Shown here one piece after another: positions 45,578 to 56,273 of a stretch of DNA of 64,000 nucleotides. The position numbers and the translations under genes are program-made. Within the stretch, counting starts at the first letter, position 1. Each line of letters starts with the position of its first letter. Source of the DNA: Falsirhodobacter xinxiangensis (GTDB taxonomy: Bacteria > Pseudomonadota > Alphaproteobacteria > Rhodobacterales > Rhodobacteraceae); contig NZ_SMYN01000003.1 in assembly GCF_004959935.1 (NCBI RefSeq), forward strand, positions 1 through 64,000. The letters run 5' to 3'. Below the pieces are notes generated by a model that worked only from the letters and a program-made list of their open reading frames with translations, did no database searches and was not told the origin of the DNA.

Positions 45578-46342
45578 TCAGCGCGTCAGCTTGCCGCCAT
45601 CCAGCCGCCGCAACGACAGGTCCAGCTGCGCCTCGGCCTCCTTCACCCGGCGGACGGCATCGCGCAGCCAGTCGATATGCGCGCCCGCCGCATTGGCCGC
45701 ACGTTCCGGCTTTCCCGCAAGGATCGCGGCGGCGATGGCGCGGTGCTGATCGCGCAGCGCATCGCGCGCTTTCGGCAGCGTGAAAAGCTGCGCGCGGTTG
45801 CCCATGACATCGGATCGCAGCTTGCCCGACAGCGCCCGCATGATCTGAAGCAGAACGACATTGTGCGACGCCTCGTAGATCGCCATGTGCAGGTCGGCAT
45901 CCGCTTCGGCCTCCTGCACCGGATCGCCCGCGTCATGCGCCGCGTCGATGGCGGTCAGGCAGCCCTCGATGATACCGCGGTCCACCTCGTTCGCGCGCAT
46001 CGCCGCCATCCGCGCCGCGCTTTGTTCGATGATGGCGCGGAACTCCAGATAATCGTCCGCCACCTCGGCCCGCGAGGCCAGAAGCGCCACCAGCGGGTCC
46101 GCGATCAGCGCCGCCCCCAGCCGCGCCACCGCGATCCCCCGGCCGGACGGCTCCAGCAGCCCCCGCGCCTCCAGATCCTTCAGCCCATCGCGCAGGGTCG
46201 GACGCGAAACCCCCAGCCGCAGGGCCAGCTCGCGCTCGGGCAGCAGCATCTCTCCGGGGCGAAGCGTGCCTTCGAGGATCAGCCCCTCGATATGGCGGGC
46301 AACCGCTTCGGCGGCGCGTTCGGTCTTGGGCGTGTCGGTCAT
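45578..46342 (-). CDS. GntR-family (FadR subfamily) regulator of the glycolate/lactate locus
   Basis: This 254-residue regulator has an N-terminal winged helix (ELALRLGVSRPTLRDGLKDLEARGLL) and a helical FCD ligand domain with the metal-ligand histidines (DLHMAIYEASHN, and a late His in AGAHIDWL). Family members such as GlcC and LldR sense glycolate or lactate, and the divergent permease and glcDEF genes fit this. I favour the ATG at 46342; ribosome-site support is weak and an in-frame start at 46426 would overlap the operator. Confidence 0.85.
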   Translation of the reverse strand: MTDTPKTERAAEAVARHIEGLILEGTLRPGEMLLPERELALRLGVSRPTLRDGLKDLEARGLLEPSGRGIAVARLGAALIADPLVALLASRAEVADDYLEFRAIIEQSAARMAAMRANEVDRGIIEGCLTAIDAAHDAGDPVQEAEADADLHMAIYEASHNVVLLQIMRALSGKLRSDVMGNRAQLFTLPKARDALRDQHRAIAAAILAGKPERAANAAGAHIDWLRDAVRRVKEAEAQLDLSLRRLDGGKLTR

Positions 46343-46396
46343 CGGGGCATCCGTCTGTCTGCCATCCTTCTGCCTCGGGTCCGGGGAAATTACCAG

Positions 46397-46413
46397 TTGC
46401 CAGATTCGGTCAA
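46397..46413. promoter_or_regulatory. Candidate operator of the GntR regulator
   Basis: The 17-base imperfect palindrome TTGCCAGATTCGGTCAA (outer TTG/CAA and inner GA/TC conserved) lies in the divergent region between regulator and permease, inside a longer stretch with ACCA/TTACCAATTAA elements. FadR-type regulators bind short palindromes at such positions. Confidence 0.45.
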
Positions 46414-46472
46414 ATGATCTTACCAATTAAGAGCGACGAGGGGAGACGTCGCCTTATACGGGAGGAGAACGG

Positions 46473-48119
46473 ATGACCTGGTCGCAGGTATATGACCCGC
46501 TTGGCAGCATGACGTGGTCCACGTTGCTGGCCGCGTTGCCAATCATCGTGCTGCTGGGCGGCATCGGGATTTTCCACATGAAGGCGCATGTCGCCGCGCT
46601 GGCCGGGCTGATCGTGGCGCTGGCGGTGGCGGTGATCGGCTTCGGGATGCCGACGCATATGGCGGGGGCGACCGCCGCCTATGGCGCGGCTTATGGGCTG
46701 CTGCCGATCGGCTGGATCATCCTGAACGTCATCTTCCTGTATCGGATGACCGAAAAGTCGGGGCAGTTTTCCATCCTGCGCGATTCCATCGCCGGGTTGA
46801 CGCCGGACCGCCGACTCCAGCTTCTGTTCATCGCCTTTTCCTTCGGCGCCTTCTTCGAGGGTGCGGCCGGTTTCGGCACCCCCGTCGCGGTGACGGCGGC
46901 GATGCTGATGGGTCTGGGCTTCGCGCCCCTGCCCGCCGCGGGCCTGTCGCTGATCGCCAACACCGCCCCCGTCGCCTATGGCGCGCTGGGCACGCCGGTG
47001 ATCGCGCTGGCCGCCGTTACCGGGCTGGACCTTCTGGAGCTTTCGGCGATGATCGGGCGGCAGCTGCCGTTCTTTTCCGTCATCGTGCCGTTCTGGCTGA
47101 TCTGGGCCTTCGCCGGTCGCCGCGGCATGTGGGAGGTGTGGCCTGCGCTTCTGGTCGCGGGGCTCGCCTTCGCCATCCCGCAATATCTGGTGTCGAACTT
47201 CCACGGGCCGTGGCTGGTCGACATCGTGGCCGCGATCTGTTCGATGGCCGCGCTGGCCGGGTTCCTGCGCGTCTGGCAGCCCGCCCGCATCTGGACCTCG
47301 ACCAAGCTGGGGGGCGGAGACGATGCGCCCGCCGTCGCGCCGAAACATTCCCATTCGGGCGCGACCGTGTTCCGCGCGTGGCTGCCGTGGATCATCCTGT
47401 CGGTCTTCGTCTTCATCTGGGGGATGCCCTCGTCCAAGGCGGCGCTGGATGCGCTGTGGGTCTGGCGGCTGGAAGTTCCGGGGCTGCACAATCTGGTCAT
47501 GAAGGTGCCGCCCGTGGTGCCCGAGGCGCATCCCGAGGCCGCGATCTATTCGCTGAACCTGCTGTCGGCGACCGGCACGGCGATCCTTCTTTCGGCCATC
47601 ATCGGCGGGCTGGTGCTGAAATTCTCGCCCGGTGCCTTGGTGCGGGAATATTTCAGCACGTTCTGGGTGGTCCGCTTCTCGCTCATCACCATCGCGGCGA
47701 TGTTGGCGCTGGGCTATGTCACCCGCTACTCCGGCACGGATGCCACGATGGGTCTGGCCTTTGCGCAGACGGGGTGGATCTATCCCTTCTTCGGCACGCT
47801 TCTGGGCTGGCTGGGCGTCGCGCTGACGGGATCGGACACGGCGTCGAACGTGCTGTTCGGCGGATTGCAGAAGACCACGGCGGAACAGTTGGGCCTGAAC
47901 CCGGTTCTCATGGCCTCGGCCAACTCGTCCGGTGGGGTGATGGGCAAGATGATCGACGCGCAATCCATCGTCGTCGCCTCGACCGCGACCAACTGGTATG
48001 GGCATGAAAGCCAGATCCTGCGCTATGTCTTCATGCACTCGATCGTGCTGGCCAGCCTCGTCGGCCTTCTGGTGATGGCGCAGGCGTATCTGTGGCCCTT
48101 CACGCTGCTGGTGCCGTAA
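46473..48119 (+). CDS. L-lactate/glycolate permease (LldP/GlcA family)
   Basis: This 548-residue inner-membrane symporter has about 13 helices. Family segments are visible: FFEGAAGFGTPVAV, LIANTAPVAYGALGTPV and the C-terminal ANSSGGVMGKMIDAQSIVVA. The adjacent glcDEF genes favour glycolate (GlcA) over lactate, but both are carried by the family. GGGAGGAG precedes the ATG. Its stop overlaps the glcD start (TAATG), so the four genes form one coupled operon under the divergent GntR regulator. Confidence 0.93.
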   Translation: MTWSQVYDPLGSMTWSTLLAALPIIVLLGGIGIFHMKAHVAALAGLIVALAVAVIGFGMPTHMAGATAAYGAAYGLLPIGWIILNVIFLYRMTEKSGQFSILRDSIAGLTPDRRLQLLFIAFSFGAFFEGAAGFGTPVAVTAAMLMGLGFAPLPAAGLSLIANTAPVAYGALGTPVIALAAVTGLDLLELSAMIGRQLPFFSVIVPFWLIWAFAGRRGMWEVWPALLVAGLAFAIPQYLVSNFHGPWLVDIVAAICSMAALAGFLRVWQPARIWTSTKLGGGDDAPAVAPKHSHSGATVFRAWLPWIILSVFVFIWGMPSSKAALDALWVWRLEVPGLHNLVMKVPPVVPEAHPEAAIYSLNLLSATGTAILLSAIIGGLVLKFSPGALVREYFSTFWVVRFSLITIAAMLALGYVTRYSGTDATMGLAFAQTGWIYPFFGTLLGWLGVALTGSDTASNVLFGGLQKTTAEQLGLNPVLMASANSSGGVMGKMIDAQSIVVASTATNWYGHESQILRYVFMHSIVLASLVGLLVMAQAYLWPFTLLVP

Positions 48120-49564
48120 TGTCCACGATCCTGATGCCCGAACCAGACGGTGGCATCCTCGCGCGGCGGGGAGAGATCGTCGCCGCGCTGACCGCCGCTC
48201 TGCCGGAAGGCGCGGTCATCCACGATCCGGCGGAAACGCGGGCCTATGAATGCGACGCGCTGACCGCCTATCGCTGCCCGCCGCTGGCCGTGGTGCTTCC
48301 CCGCACGACCGAGGAGGTCGCCGCCGCCATGCGCGTCTGCCACGGCTTCGGCGTGCCGGTCGTGCCGCGCGGGGCGGGCACGTCGCTGGCGGGCGGCGCG
48401 CTGCCCACCGCCGACAGCGTCATCATCGCCACCCTGCGCCTGACGGGCGTGCTGGAGATCGACACCCGCAACCGCTTCATCCGCGTGCAGACTGGGGTGA
48501 CGAACCTGTCCGTCAGCGCCGAACTGGAGCCGGAGGGGTTCTTCTATGCCCCCGATCCGTCCTCGCAGCTTGCCTGCACCATCGCGGGCAATATAGCGAT
48601 GAATTCGGGCGGGGCGCATTGCCTGAAATACGGCGTCACGACCAACAACCTTCTGGGCGCACGCATGGTGTTAACCGATGGCACCATCGTTGATCTGGGC
48701 GGGCCGGAGATGGGGCCGATGGGGCTGGACCTGATGGGCCTGATCTGCGGGTCCGAAGGCCAGCTTGGCATCGTGACCGAAGCGACGCTGCGCATCCTGC
48801 CCTGCCCCGAAGGCGCGCTGCCGATGCTGATCGGCTTCGACAGTGCCGAAGTGGCGGGCGAATGCGTCGCCAGCATCATCCGCGCGGGGGTGATCCCGGT
48901 CGCCATCGAATACATGGACGATGTCTGCCTGCGCGAAGTCGAACGCTTTGCCCGCGCCGGATACCCCGATTGCCAGGCCGTCCTGATCGTCGAGGTCGAG
49001 GGTTCCCCGGCCGAGATCGAGGATCAGACCGCCCGCATCCGCGCCATCGCGGAAAAGCTGAACCCCGTGGAATTTCGCGTCAGCCGCAACGCGGATGAAT
49101 CGCTCGCGATCTGGAAGGGGCGCAAGTCGGCTTTCGGCGCGATGGGTCAGATCGGCGATTATCTGTGTCTGGACGGCACGGTTCCGGTGTCGAAACTGCC
49201 GTTCACGCTGCGCCGGATCGGAGAGCTGTCGCAGGAACACGGTCTGAAGGTCGCCAACGTCTTTCATGCCGGCGACGGCAACATGCACCCGCTGATCCTG
49301 TTCAACGCCAACAAGCCCGGCGATCTGGAACGCGCCGAGGCTTTCGGCGCCGACGTGCTGCGCCTTTGTGTCGAGGTCGGCGGCTGCCTGACGGGCGAGC
49401 ATGGCGTCGGGATCGAAAAGCGCGACCTGATGGGCGTGCAATACGCACCCGAAGATCTGGCGATCCAGATGCAGGTGAAGGACGTGTTCGACCCCGGCTG
49501 GCTTCTGAACCCCGCCAAGGTCTTTCCGCTGGAGGCGAGCCGCGCGCATCGAAGCGGGGGATGA
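48119..49564 (+). CDS. glcD: Glycolate oxidase subunit GlcD
   Basis: GlcD is the FAD-binding catalytic subunit that oxidises glycolate to glyoxylate and feeds electrons to the membrane. The 481-residue protein has the FAD-binding segments VVPRGAGTSLAGGALP and CGSEGQLGIVTEATLR, and the FAD-oxidase C-domain with HAGDGNMHPL and GGCLTGEHGVGIEK. The start at 48119 overlaps the permease stop. It overlaps glcE by four bases. Confidence 0.94.
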   Translation: MSTILMPEPDGGILARRGEIVAALTAALPEGAVIHDPAETRAYECDALTAYRCPPLAVVLPRTTEEVAAAMRVCHGFGVPVVPRGAGTSLAGGALPTADSVIIATLRLTGVLEIDTRNRFIRVQTGVTNLSVSAELEPEGFFYAPDPSSQLACTIAGNIAMNSGGAHCLKYGVTTNNLLGARMVLTDGTIVDLGGPEMGPMGLDLMGLICGSEGQLGIVTEATLRILPCPEGALPMLIGFDSAEVAGECVASIIRAGVIPVAIEYMDDVCLREVERFARAGYPDCQAVLIVEVEGSPAEIEDQTARIRAIAEKLNPVEFRVSRNADESLAIWKGRKSAFGAMGQIGDYLCLDGTVPVSKLPFTLRRIGELSQEHGLKVANVFHAGDGNMHPLILFNANKPGDLERAEAFGADVLRLCVEVGGCLTGEHGVGIEKRDLMGVQYAPEDLAIQMQVKDVFDPGWLLNPAKVFPLEASRAHRSGG

Positions 49565-50571
49565 CGGAACAGGACCTCGCCGAAGCCATCGCCACGGCCC
49601 ATGACACAAGAACCGCCCTGTTCATCGAAGGGGGCGGCACGCGAAGCCATGGCACCGGCACGCTGTCCACCCGCGCCCATTCCGGCATCGTCACCTACGA
49701 GCCCGGCGCGCTGACCCTGATCGCCCGGGCAGGCACCCCGATGGAGGAGATCGAGGCGGTTCTGGCCAGCGAAGGGCAGATGCTGGCATTCGAGCCGATG
49801 GACCATCGCCGCGTCCTTGGCACCAATGGCACGCCGACCATTGGCGGCGTGGTGGCCGCCAACGTCTCGGGGCCACGGCGCGTGCTGGCGGGGGCCTGCC
49901 GCGACCATCTGCTGGGCCTGCGTTTCATCGACGGGCGCGGGCGCATCCTGAAAAACGGCGGGCGGGTGATGAAGAACGTCACCGGGCTGGACCTCGGCAA
50001 GCTGCTTTGCGGATCGCATGGCACGCTGGGCGTCATCACCGAGGTTGCGCTGAAAACCCTGCCCCGGCCGGAGACGATGACGACGCTGGCCTTTCAGGCG
50101 ACAGTGTCGCAGGCGGTGGACCTGTTCTGCACCGCGCTTGGCACCCCGTTCGAAGTGTCGGGCGCGGCATGGCTGGACGGCACGGCCTATCTGCGGATCG
50201 AGGGGTTGGAGGCGCAGGTCGCCTATCGCGCCGAACGGCTGTCGGCGCTGCTGCCGGGGGCCGAACCTGCCGCCCCCGACTGGGACGCGATCCGTGATGC
50301 CGCCAGCTTCACCGGTCCGCTCTGGCGCATCCTGTGCAAGCCGACCGACGCCCCGGCGATCTGTGCAAAGCTGGGGGGCCGCGTCGCGCTGGACTGGGCG
50401 GGCGGGTTGATCTGGTATCAGGGGGATGCCGATGTGCGCGCCATCACTCGCCATTCGATGCAGGTCGGCGGCCCACTTCCCACCGCGCCCGGCACCGAGA
50501 TCCTTGTGCGCAACCTGCGCCGCCAGTTCGACCCGGCGGGCATCCTGAACCCCGGCCTGATGGGGGGCTGA
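49561..50571 (+). CDS. glcE: Glycolate oxidase subunit GlcE
   Basis: GlcE is the second FAD-binding subunit of glycolate oxidase. The 336-residue protein has a GlcD-like FAD domain (FIEGGGTRSHG, GTNGTPTIGGVVAAN, CGSHGTLGVITEVALK) but lacks the large C-domain, as expected. It is fused by ATGA overlap to glcD and followed one base later by glcF. Confidence 0.93.
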   Translation: MTEQDLAEAIATAHDTRTALFIEGGGTRSHGTGTLSTRAHSGIVTYEPGALTLIARAGTPMEEIEAVLASEGQMLAFEPMDHRRVLGTNGTPTIGGVVAANVSGPRRVLAGACRDHLLGLRFIDGRGRILKNGGRVMKNVTGLDLGKLLCGSHGTLGVITEVALKTLPRPETMTTLAFQATVSQAVDLFCTALGTPFEVSGAAWLDGTAYLRIEGLEAQVAYRAERLSALLPGAEPAAPDWDAIRDAASFTGPLWRILCKPTDAPAICAKLGGRVALDWAGGLIWYQGDADVRAITRHSMQVGGPLPTAPGTEILVRNLRRQFDPAGILNPGLMGG

Positions 50572-50572
50572 C

Positions 50573-51847
50573 ATGCAGACCAATTTCACCGAAACCCAGC
50601 TTGCCGACCCGGACACCGCGCGGTCGAACCAGATCTTGCGGTCCTGCGTCCATTGCGGCTTCTGCACCGCCACCTGCCCCACCTACAAGGTGCTGGGGGA
50701 TGAACTCGACAGCCCGCGGGGGCGCATCTACCTGATCAAGGACATGCTGGAGAACGACCGTGTTCCGGATGCCAAGACGGTGAAGCATCTGGATCGCTGC
50801 CTGTCCTGCCTGTCCTGCATGACGACCTGCCCGTCCGGCGTGCATTACATGCACTTGATCGACCACGCCCGCGCCTATATCGAGGCGAACTATCGCCGCC
50901 CGTGGCACGATCACGCGCTGCGGTGGGTGCTGGCGCAGGTCCTGCCCTATCCGGGGCGGTTCCGGGCGGCGCTCGCGCTGGCGCAGGTGGGGCGTCCATT
51001 TGCACGGCTGATGCCGGATGCGCGGCTGCGCGCGATGCTGGCGATGGCCCCGCGCCGCCTGCCCAAACCGGGCGATGACAGCCCCCGCACGATCCCCGCC
51101 GCCGCGCCGACGAAACGTGTCGCACTGCTGACCGGCTGTGCCCAGCGCGCGCTGAACCCGGACATCAACGCCGCGACCATCCGCCTGCTGACCCGCCACA
51201 GGGCCGAAGTCGTGATCGTGGACGGCGTCGGCTGCTGCGGTGCGCTGACCCATCACATGGGCAAGACCGACAAGAGCCACGCGATGGCCGAGGCGAACAT
51301 CCGTGCGCTGATGCCCGAGCTGGACCGGCTGGATGCGCTGGTCATCAACACCTCGGGCTGCGGGACGACGGTGAAGGATTACGGCCACATCTTTCGCGAT
51401 CATCCGCTGGCCGAAGCGGCGGCCCGCGTGTCGGCCATCGCCAAGGACATCACCGAGGTCATGTCGGGCATTGGCCTGACGGATGCCACGCACGCCCCGC
51501 CGCTGCGCGTCGCCTATCATTCGGCCTGTTCGCTGCAACATGGCCAGCAGGTGCGCGCCGCGCCGAAGGATCTGCTGAAGGCCGCGGGCTTCACGGTGGT
51601 GGAGCCGAAGGACAGCCATATCTGCTGCGGATCGGCAGGCACCTACAACCTGATGCAGCCCGAGATTTCCGGCCAGCTGAAGGCCGCCAAGGTCGCCGCG
51701 TTGGAAGCGACAGCGCCTGAGGTCATCAGCGCCGGGAATATCGGCTGCATGATGCAGATCGGGTCGGGCACGGGCATTCCGGTCGTCCATACGGCGGAAC
51801 TTCTGGACTGGGCGACCGGGGGGCCTAGGCCGGGGGCGCTAGGCTAA
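50573..51847 (+). CDS. glcF: Glycolate oxidase iron-sulfur subunit GlcF
   Basis: GlcF carries electrons from GlcDE to the quinone pool. The 424-residue protein has two 4Fe-4S motifs, CVHCGFCTATCP and CLSCLSCMTTCP, then two cysteine-rich CCG domains (GCCGALTHHMG, ICCGSAGTYNLMQP). Its final 23 bases overlap the end of a convergent gene, with no terminator between them. Confidence 0.94.
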   Translation: MQTNFTETQLADPDTARSNQILRSCVHCGFCTATCPTYKVLGDELDSPRGRIYLIKDMLENDRVPDAKTVKHLDRCLSCLSCMTTCPSGVHYMHLIDHARAYIEANYRRPWHDHALRWVLAQVLPYPGRFRAALALAQVGRPFARLMPDARLRAMLAMAPRRLPKPGDDSPRTIPAAAPTKRVALLTGCAQRALNPDINAATIRLLTRHRAEVVIVDGVGCCGALTHHMGKTDKSHAMAEANIRALMPELDRLDALVINTSGCGTTVKDYGHIFRDHPLAEAAARVSAIAKDITEVMSGIGLTDATHAPPLRVAYHSACSLQHGQQVRAAPKDLLKAAGFTVVEPKDSHICCGSAGTYNLMQPEISGQLKAAKVAALEATAPEVISAGNIGCMMQIGSGTGIPVVHTAELLDWATGGPRPGALG

Positions 51848-53315
51848 GGCGCAGCGGGCCGTCGGCTTCCTGCCCGATCAGGATGGTCGCGCCGGTCGCC
51901 CGCGCCAGCCGCGCCAACAACGGGTCTTGCGGCAGGATGCCGGGATGGTCGATCACCACCAGATCGGGCCGCATCAGCGCGGCGCGCGTCATCTCGACCG
52001 CCAGCCTTTCGGTATGGGACAGGCCCCGCCCGCCTTCGGCCACGCGCGACCGGGTGGACCCCATCCGGTCCAGCAGCCCGGACAGCCCGAATTGCCGCGC
52101 CGCCTTGCGGATCGCATGTGGATGCGGGCGCGGGTCCACCCCCATCGTCAGGGCGCGGCGCAGGCTGCCGCGCAGGATCATCGCCCTGTCCGAGATATAG
52201 GCGATGCGCGGCAGTTTCCCCGGCGGCAGACCGTAATTCACCCCCATCGCGCCACCCTGCGCGGCGGCGCTGCGAAGCGCGGGTCCGGGCGATGCCCCGC
52301 TGACCACCGCCAGCGCCCCCGGCGGCACCGACCCCAAACCCTCCAGCGCCAGAGATACCGCGCCGGATGCTTGCGCCCGCCGGGCCTTCGACGGCAGCGA
52401 CAAAAGCGAAATGCAGCGTTCGCGCGCGATGCGCCATGCGCACCAACGATCCCAGACCCCGGCCAGATCGCCCAAGGGAAACATCAGGATCGACAGGGTG
52501 GCCAGCATCGCCGCAACCTCGGCGGCTGGCACGCCCATGCGGGCGGCGGAGCCGAGCACGGCAACCCCCGCCAGCGCCGCGCCCATCGCCGGCAACGCGC
52601 GCAGCAGCCCGGCGCGGGCGGCGCGGGATGCGGCCTCGGCCTCCAGCGCGCGGCTGGCGCCCGCAAGACGATCGAGTTCCTGCGCCGTGCGGCCCGCAAG
52701 GTCCAGCTGCGGTGCAAGCGCGATGCGTTCCATCATGTCGCCCGCGATGGCCGCGCGACGACGGCGCAATCCGCGATGGCGATCCGCAAGGCCCAAGGCC
52801 ACGGCCGCCGTCACGACCACCGCCAGCAGCAGCGGCAGCAAGGCAACGGGGGCAAGACGCGGGCTGACCAGCCAGATCGCGATGATCGCCCCCGGCAGGA
52901 CCGCGACCGCCGCAAGGCCGCGGGTGACGCCCATTGCCACCCAGCCCTTGGCCGCCGACAGATCGCCCACAAAGCGCATGGACAGCATCCCAAGCCGGCG
53001 GCCCTGCAACGTCTCGGCATCCATCCCGGCGATGTGGCGGTAAAGCACCCGGCGCAGGTCCGCGACATACCGCTGGCCCAGCCGTTCGGCCTGCACCCGC
53101 GCGGCAAGGTGCAGCAGCGCCCCCGCGATACCCCCTGCGGCCAGCGTGACCAGAACCTCGGGCCCCGGCCCTATCCCGCCATGCAGCGCAGAAAACGCAG
53201 CGCGGGTGCCGAAGGCGACGGCCCCGAGGCTCGCCGCCTGTGCGATCCCCAGCAGGATCACGAAGACGAGGGCCGAACAGCGGCCCCCGTCCGTGATGCG
53301 CGGCAGCGGTGTCAT
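51825..53315 (-). CDS. ABC-exporter-like protein with degenerate ATPase domain
   Basis: The 496-residue protein is laid out like a half-size ABC exporter: six membrane helices (residues about 15-290) then a nucleotide-binding-like domain. Every ATPase motif in that domain is altered. The Walker A position reads SGASPGPALR with no Gly-Lys-Ser/Thr, the Q-loop reads YISDRAMILRG with Asp for Gln, the signature reads GRGLSHTERL instead of LSGGQ, and Walker B reads DLVVIDHP with His for the catalytic Glu. The frame is intact, so this looks like a maintained pseudo-ATPase, not a pseudogene. It starts in a four-base overlap with the upstream P-loop gene. Confidence 0.75.
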   Translation of the reverse strand: MTPLPRITDGGRCSALVFVILLGIAQAASLGAVAFGTRAAFSALHGGIGPGPEVLVTLAAGGIAGALLHLAARVQAERLGQRYVADLRRVLYRHIAGMDAETLQGRRLGMLSMRFVGDLSAAKGWVAMGVTRGLAAVAVLPGAIIAIWLVSPRLAPVALLPLLLAVVVTAAVALGLADRHRGLRRRRAAIAGDMMERIALAPQLDLAGRTAQELDRLAGASRALEAEAASRAARAGLLRALPAMGAALAGVAVLGSAARMGVPAAEVAAMLATLSILMFPLGDLAGVWDRWCAWRIARERCISLLSLPSKARRAQASGAVSLALEGLGSVPPGALAVVSGASPGPALRSAAAQGGAMGVNYGLPPGKLPRIAYISDRAMILRGSLRRALTMGVDPRPHPHAIRKAARQFGLSGLLDRMGSTRSRVAEGGRGLSHTERLAVEMTRAALMRPDLVVIDHPGILPQDPLLARLARATGATILIGQEADGPLRLSLAPPA

Positions 53316-54349
53316 GCCGCCACTGCCACGCTCAGCCCCAGAATGTCGGTCACCTGCGCCGGATCGGTCAGGTCCTGCCGCGACAGCAGCGGAATGCCTG
53401 TCGCGCGCTCCGCCTCGGCCCGGCCCAGCGGCGACAGCGTGACCATCCCCGAGATGGCGAAGGGGCGCAGGCCGAAGGTCTTCAGCAGTTCCACCCCGCC
53501 ATAGGCGCCCAGCGCGTCGGGCGCGGCAAACAGGATGCCATCCATCCGGTCGCGAATGGTCGAAGATTGCAGGATCGCCGCCGTTTCGGCCTGAAAGACG
53601 CCGTCGGCAATCTCGACCACCACGACCTCGGCCCCATGGGCGGCGGCGTTGCCGACCAGCGTGGCGAAACCCTGTTCGATCCGGCCCATCGGCATGCAAT
53701 AGGTGGTGGGCATCCCGGCATCGGTGAAATCGGTGGCCGGCACGCCCGCATCCTCGAAGGCGTTGAAGTCGCCAAAGGCGCCGGTGCCGGTCGCCTTCAC
53801 CCCCGCGACACGCAGGCCGGCACGGGTCAGACCATGGGCAAGGCTGACCGCGGCGGTCGTCTTGCCCGCGTTCATCGAGGCGCCGAACACGCCCAGAACC
53901 GTCACATGATCCGGGATCGTCGCCTCGGGCAGCGCATAGCGGGCGACGTTCAGCACCCGGCCCGCGCCATCGGCCACCAGACCCAGCACGCGCAGCTTCG
54001 TCGGCGGCGCCATCCGGGCATGGGCGTGTTTCATGCTGCCGACGATGCCGCCGCCTGCCAGCAGGTCAGACATCTCGGCCAGTTCGGCGCGGCCCTCGAA
54101 CTGGTCGGGGGCATAACGGTCGCCAAGGCACAGCACCACACGGTCGCCGAAATAGCTTTCCGAGTTGCGGCGGTCGGCCAGTTGGATTTTGCGGTGCTGA
54201 CCCAGGGCGGCGATCTCGCACAGGACCAGATCGCCGGGAATTGCGCCCGACAGATCGGGCTGAAGCAGCACCGCATCCGATTGTGCGACGCGGCGGGTGG
54301 TGAAGGCCCATTTCAGGCCATTGCGGTTCAGGACATGGGCTCCGGTCAT
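53312..54349 (-). CDS. P-loop NTPase, DUF1611/dethiobiotin-synthetase-like
   Basis: The 345-residue soluble protein has a Walker A motif GASMNAGKTT near residue 158 after a poorly characterised N-terminal domain of about 140 residues. The second half (AHGLTRAGLRVAGVKATGTG, then VVVVEIADGVFQ) resembles MobB and dethiobiotin synthetase, where a nucleotide drives phosphorylation or carboxylation. GGAGGAG precedes the ATG. It is coupled by ATGA overlap to a pseudo-ATPase ABC protein, which suggests they act together, perhaps with this protein supplying the nucleotide chemistry. The family assignment is tentative. Confidence 0.6.
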   Translation of the reverse strand: MTGAHVLNRNGLKWAFTTRRVAQSDAVLLQPDLSGAIPGDLVLCEIAALGQHRKIQLADRRNSESYFGDRVVLCLGDRYAPDQFEGRAELAEMSDLLAGGGIVGSMKHAHARMAPPTKLRVLGLVADGAGRVLNVARYALPEATIPDHVTVLGVFGASMNAGKTTAAVSLAHGLTRAGLRVAGVKATGTGAFGDFNAFEDAGVPATDFTDAGMPTTYCMPMGRIEQGFATLVGNAAAHGAEVVVVEIADGVFQAETAAILQSSTIRDRMDGILFAAPDALGAYGGVELLKTFGLRPFAISGMVTLSPLGRAEAERATGIPLLSRQDLTDPAQVTDILGLSVAVAA

Positions 54350-54423
54350 TTTGCAAGCTCCTCCGTTGCGTTTGCACGGGGAAGACGAGAGGCCTGCCGG
54401 ATTATTCCTATGTCATGAAAACT

Positions 54424-54765
54424 TCACGCAAAAACCGAGGCTTTGCCGAAATGGTCCACCAGAAGGTAATAGACGACCGCGCGATACTTGTTGCGATTGG
54501 ACCGGCCATAACGCTCGATCACGGCGTCGATGCCCTCGGCCAGCGCGGGGCTGTCGGCAAGGCCCAGCTTCTTCATCAGGAAGTTGCGGCGAATACGCTC
54601 CAGCTCCTCGGGGTCCGAGGCGGCGACGGTCTCGGCGTCGTCGGAATAGATCGCCGGGCCGCAACCGATCACGACCTTCTTCAACAGGTCCGGGTCGGCA
54701 GTCACCCCGCATTTGTCGGAAAGGTCGGCCGCGTATTTCGCAATCAGCGCGTCGCGCTTGCTCAT
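54424..54765 (-). CDS. DUF2853-family protein
   Basis: The 113-residue helical protein beginning MSKRDALIAKYAADL matches my recollection of the DUF2853 family, a small group with a known fold but no known function. AAGGAGG precedes the ATG at 54765, while the longer frame has no ribosome site. It lies 65 bases downstream of ahcY on the same strand, separated by a hairpin. Confidence 0.72.
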   Translation of the reverse strand: MSKRDALIAKYAADLSDKCGVTADPDLLKKVVIGCGPAIYSDDAETVAASDPEELERIRRNFLMKKLGLADSPALAEGIDAVIERYGRSNRNKYRAVVYYLLVDHFGKASVFA

Positions 54766-54785
54766 AATGTCCTCCTTGATGAAAC

Positions 54786-54813
54786 GTCCGGCGAGGGTAG
54801 GCCCCCACCGGAC
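54786..54813 (-). terminator. Hairpin between ahcY and the DUF2853 gene
   Basis: GTCCGG and CCGGAC enclose a second GGG/CCC stem in the 65-base gap after ahcY. Only GTTTC follows, so it may be a partial terminator that lowers expression of the downstream gene. Confidence 0.5.
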
Positions 54814-54830
54814 ATTCACAAAGAGATTTC

Positions 54831-56219
<1,389 letters not shown>

Positions 56220-56273
56220 GTCACGCTCCGTTTTGTTCGGGTGAGGCATAGCATCCGGGGACCCGCGCGGCAA

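Noticed and set aside
56220-56273. SAH riboswitch before ahcY
   Set aside because: The gap is only 54 bases and lacks the conserved SAH aptamer core.
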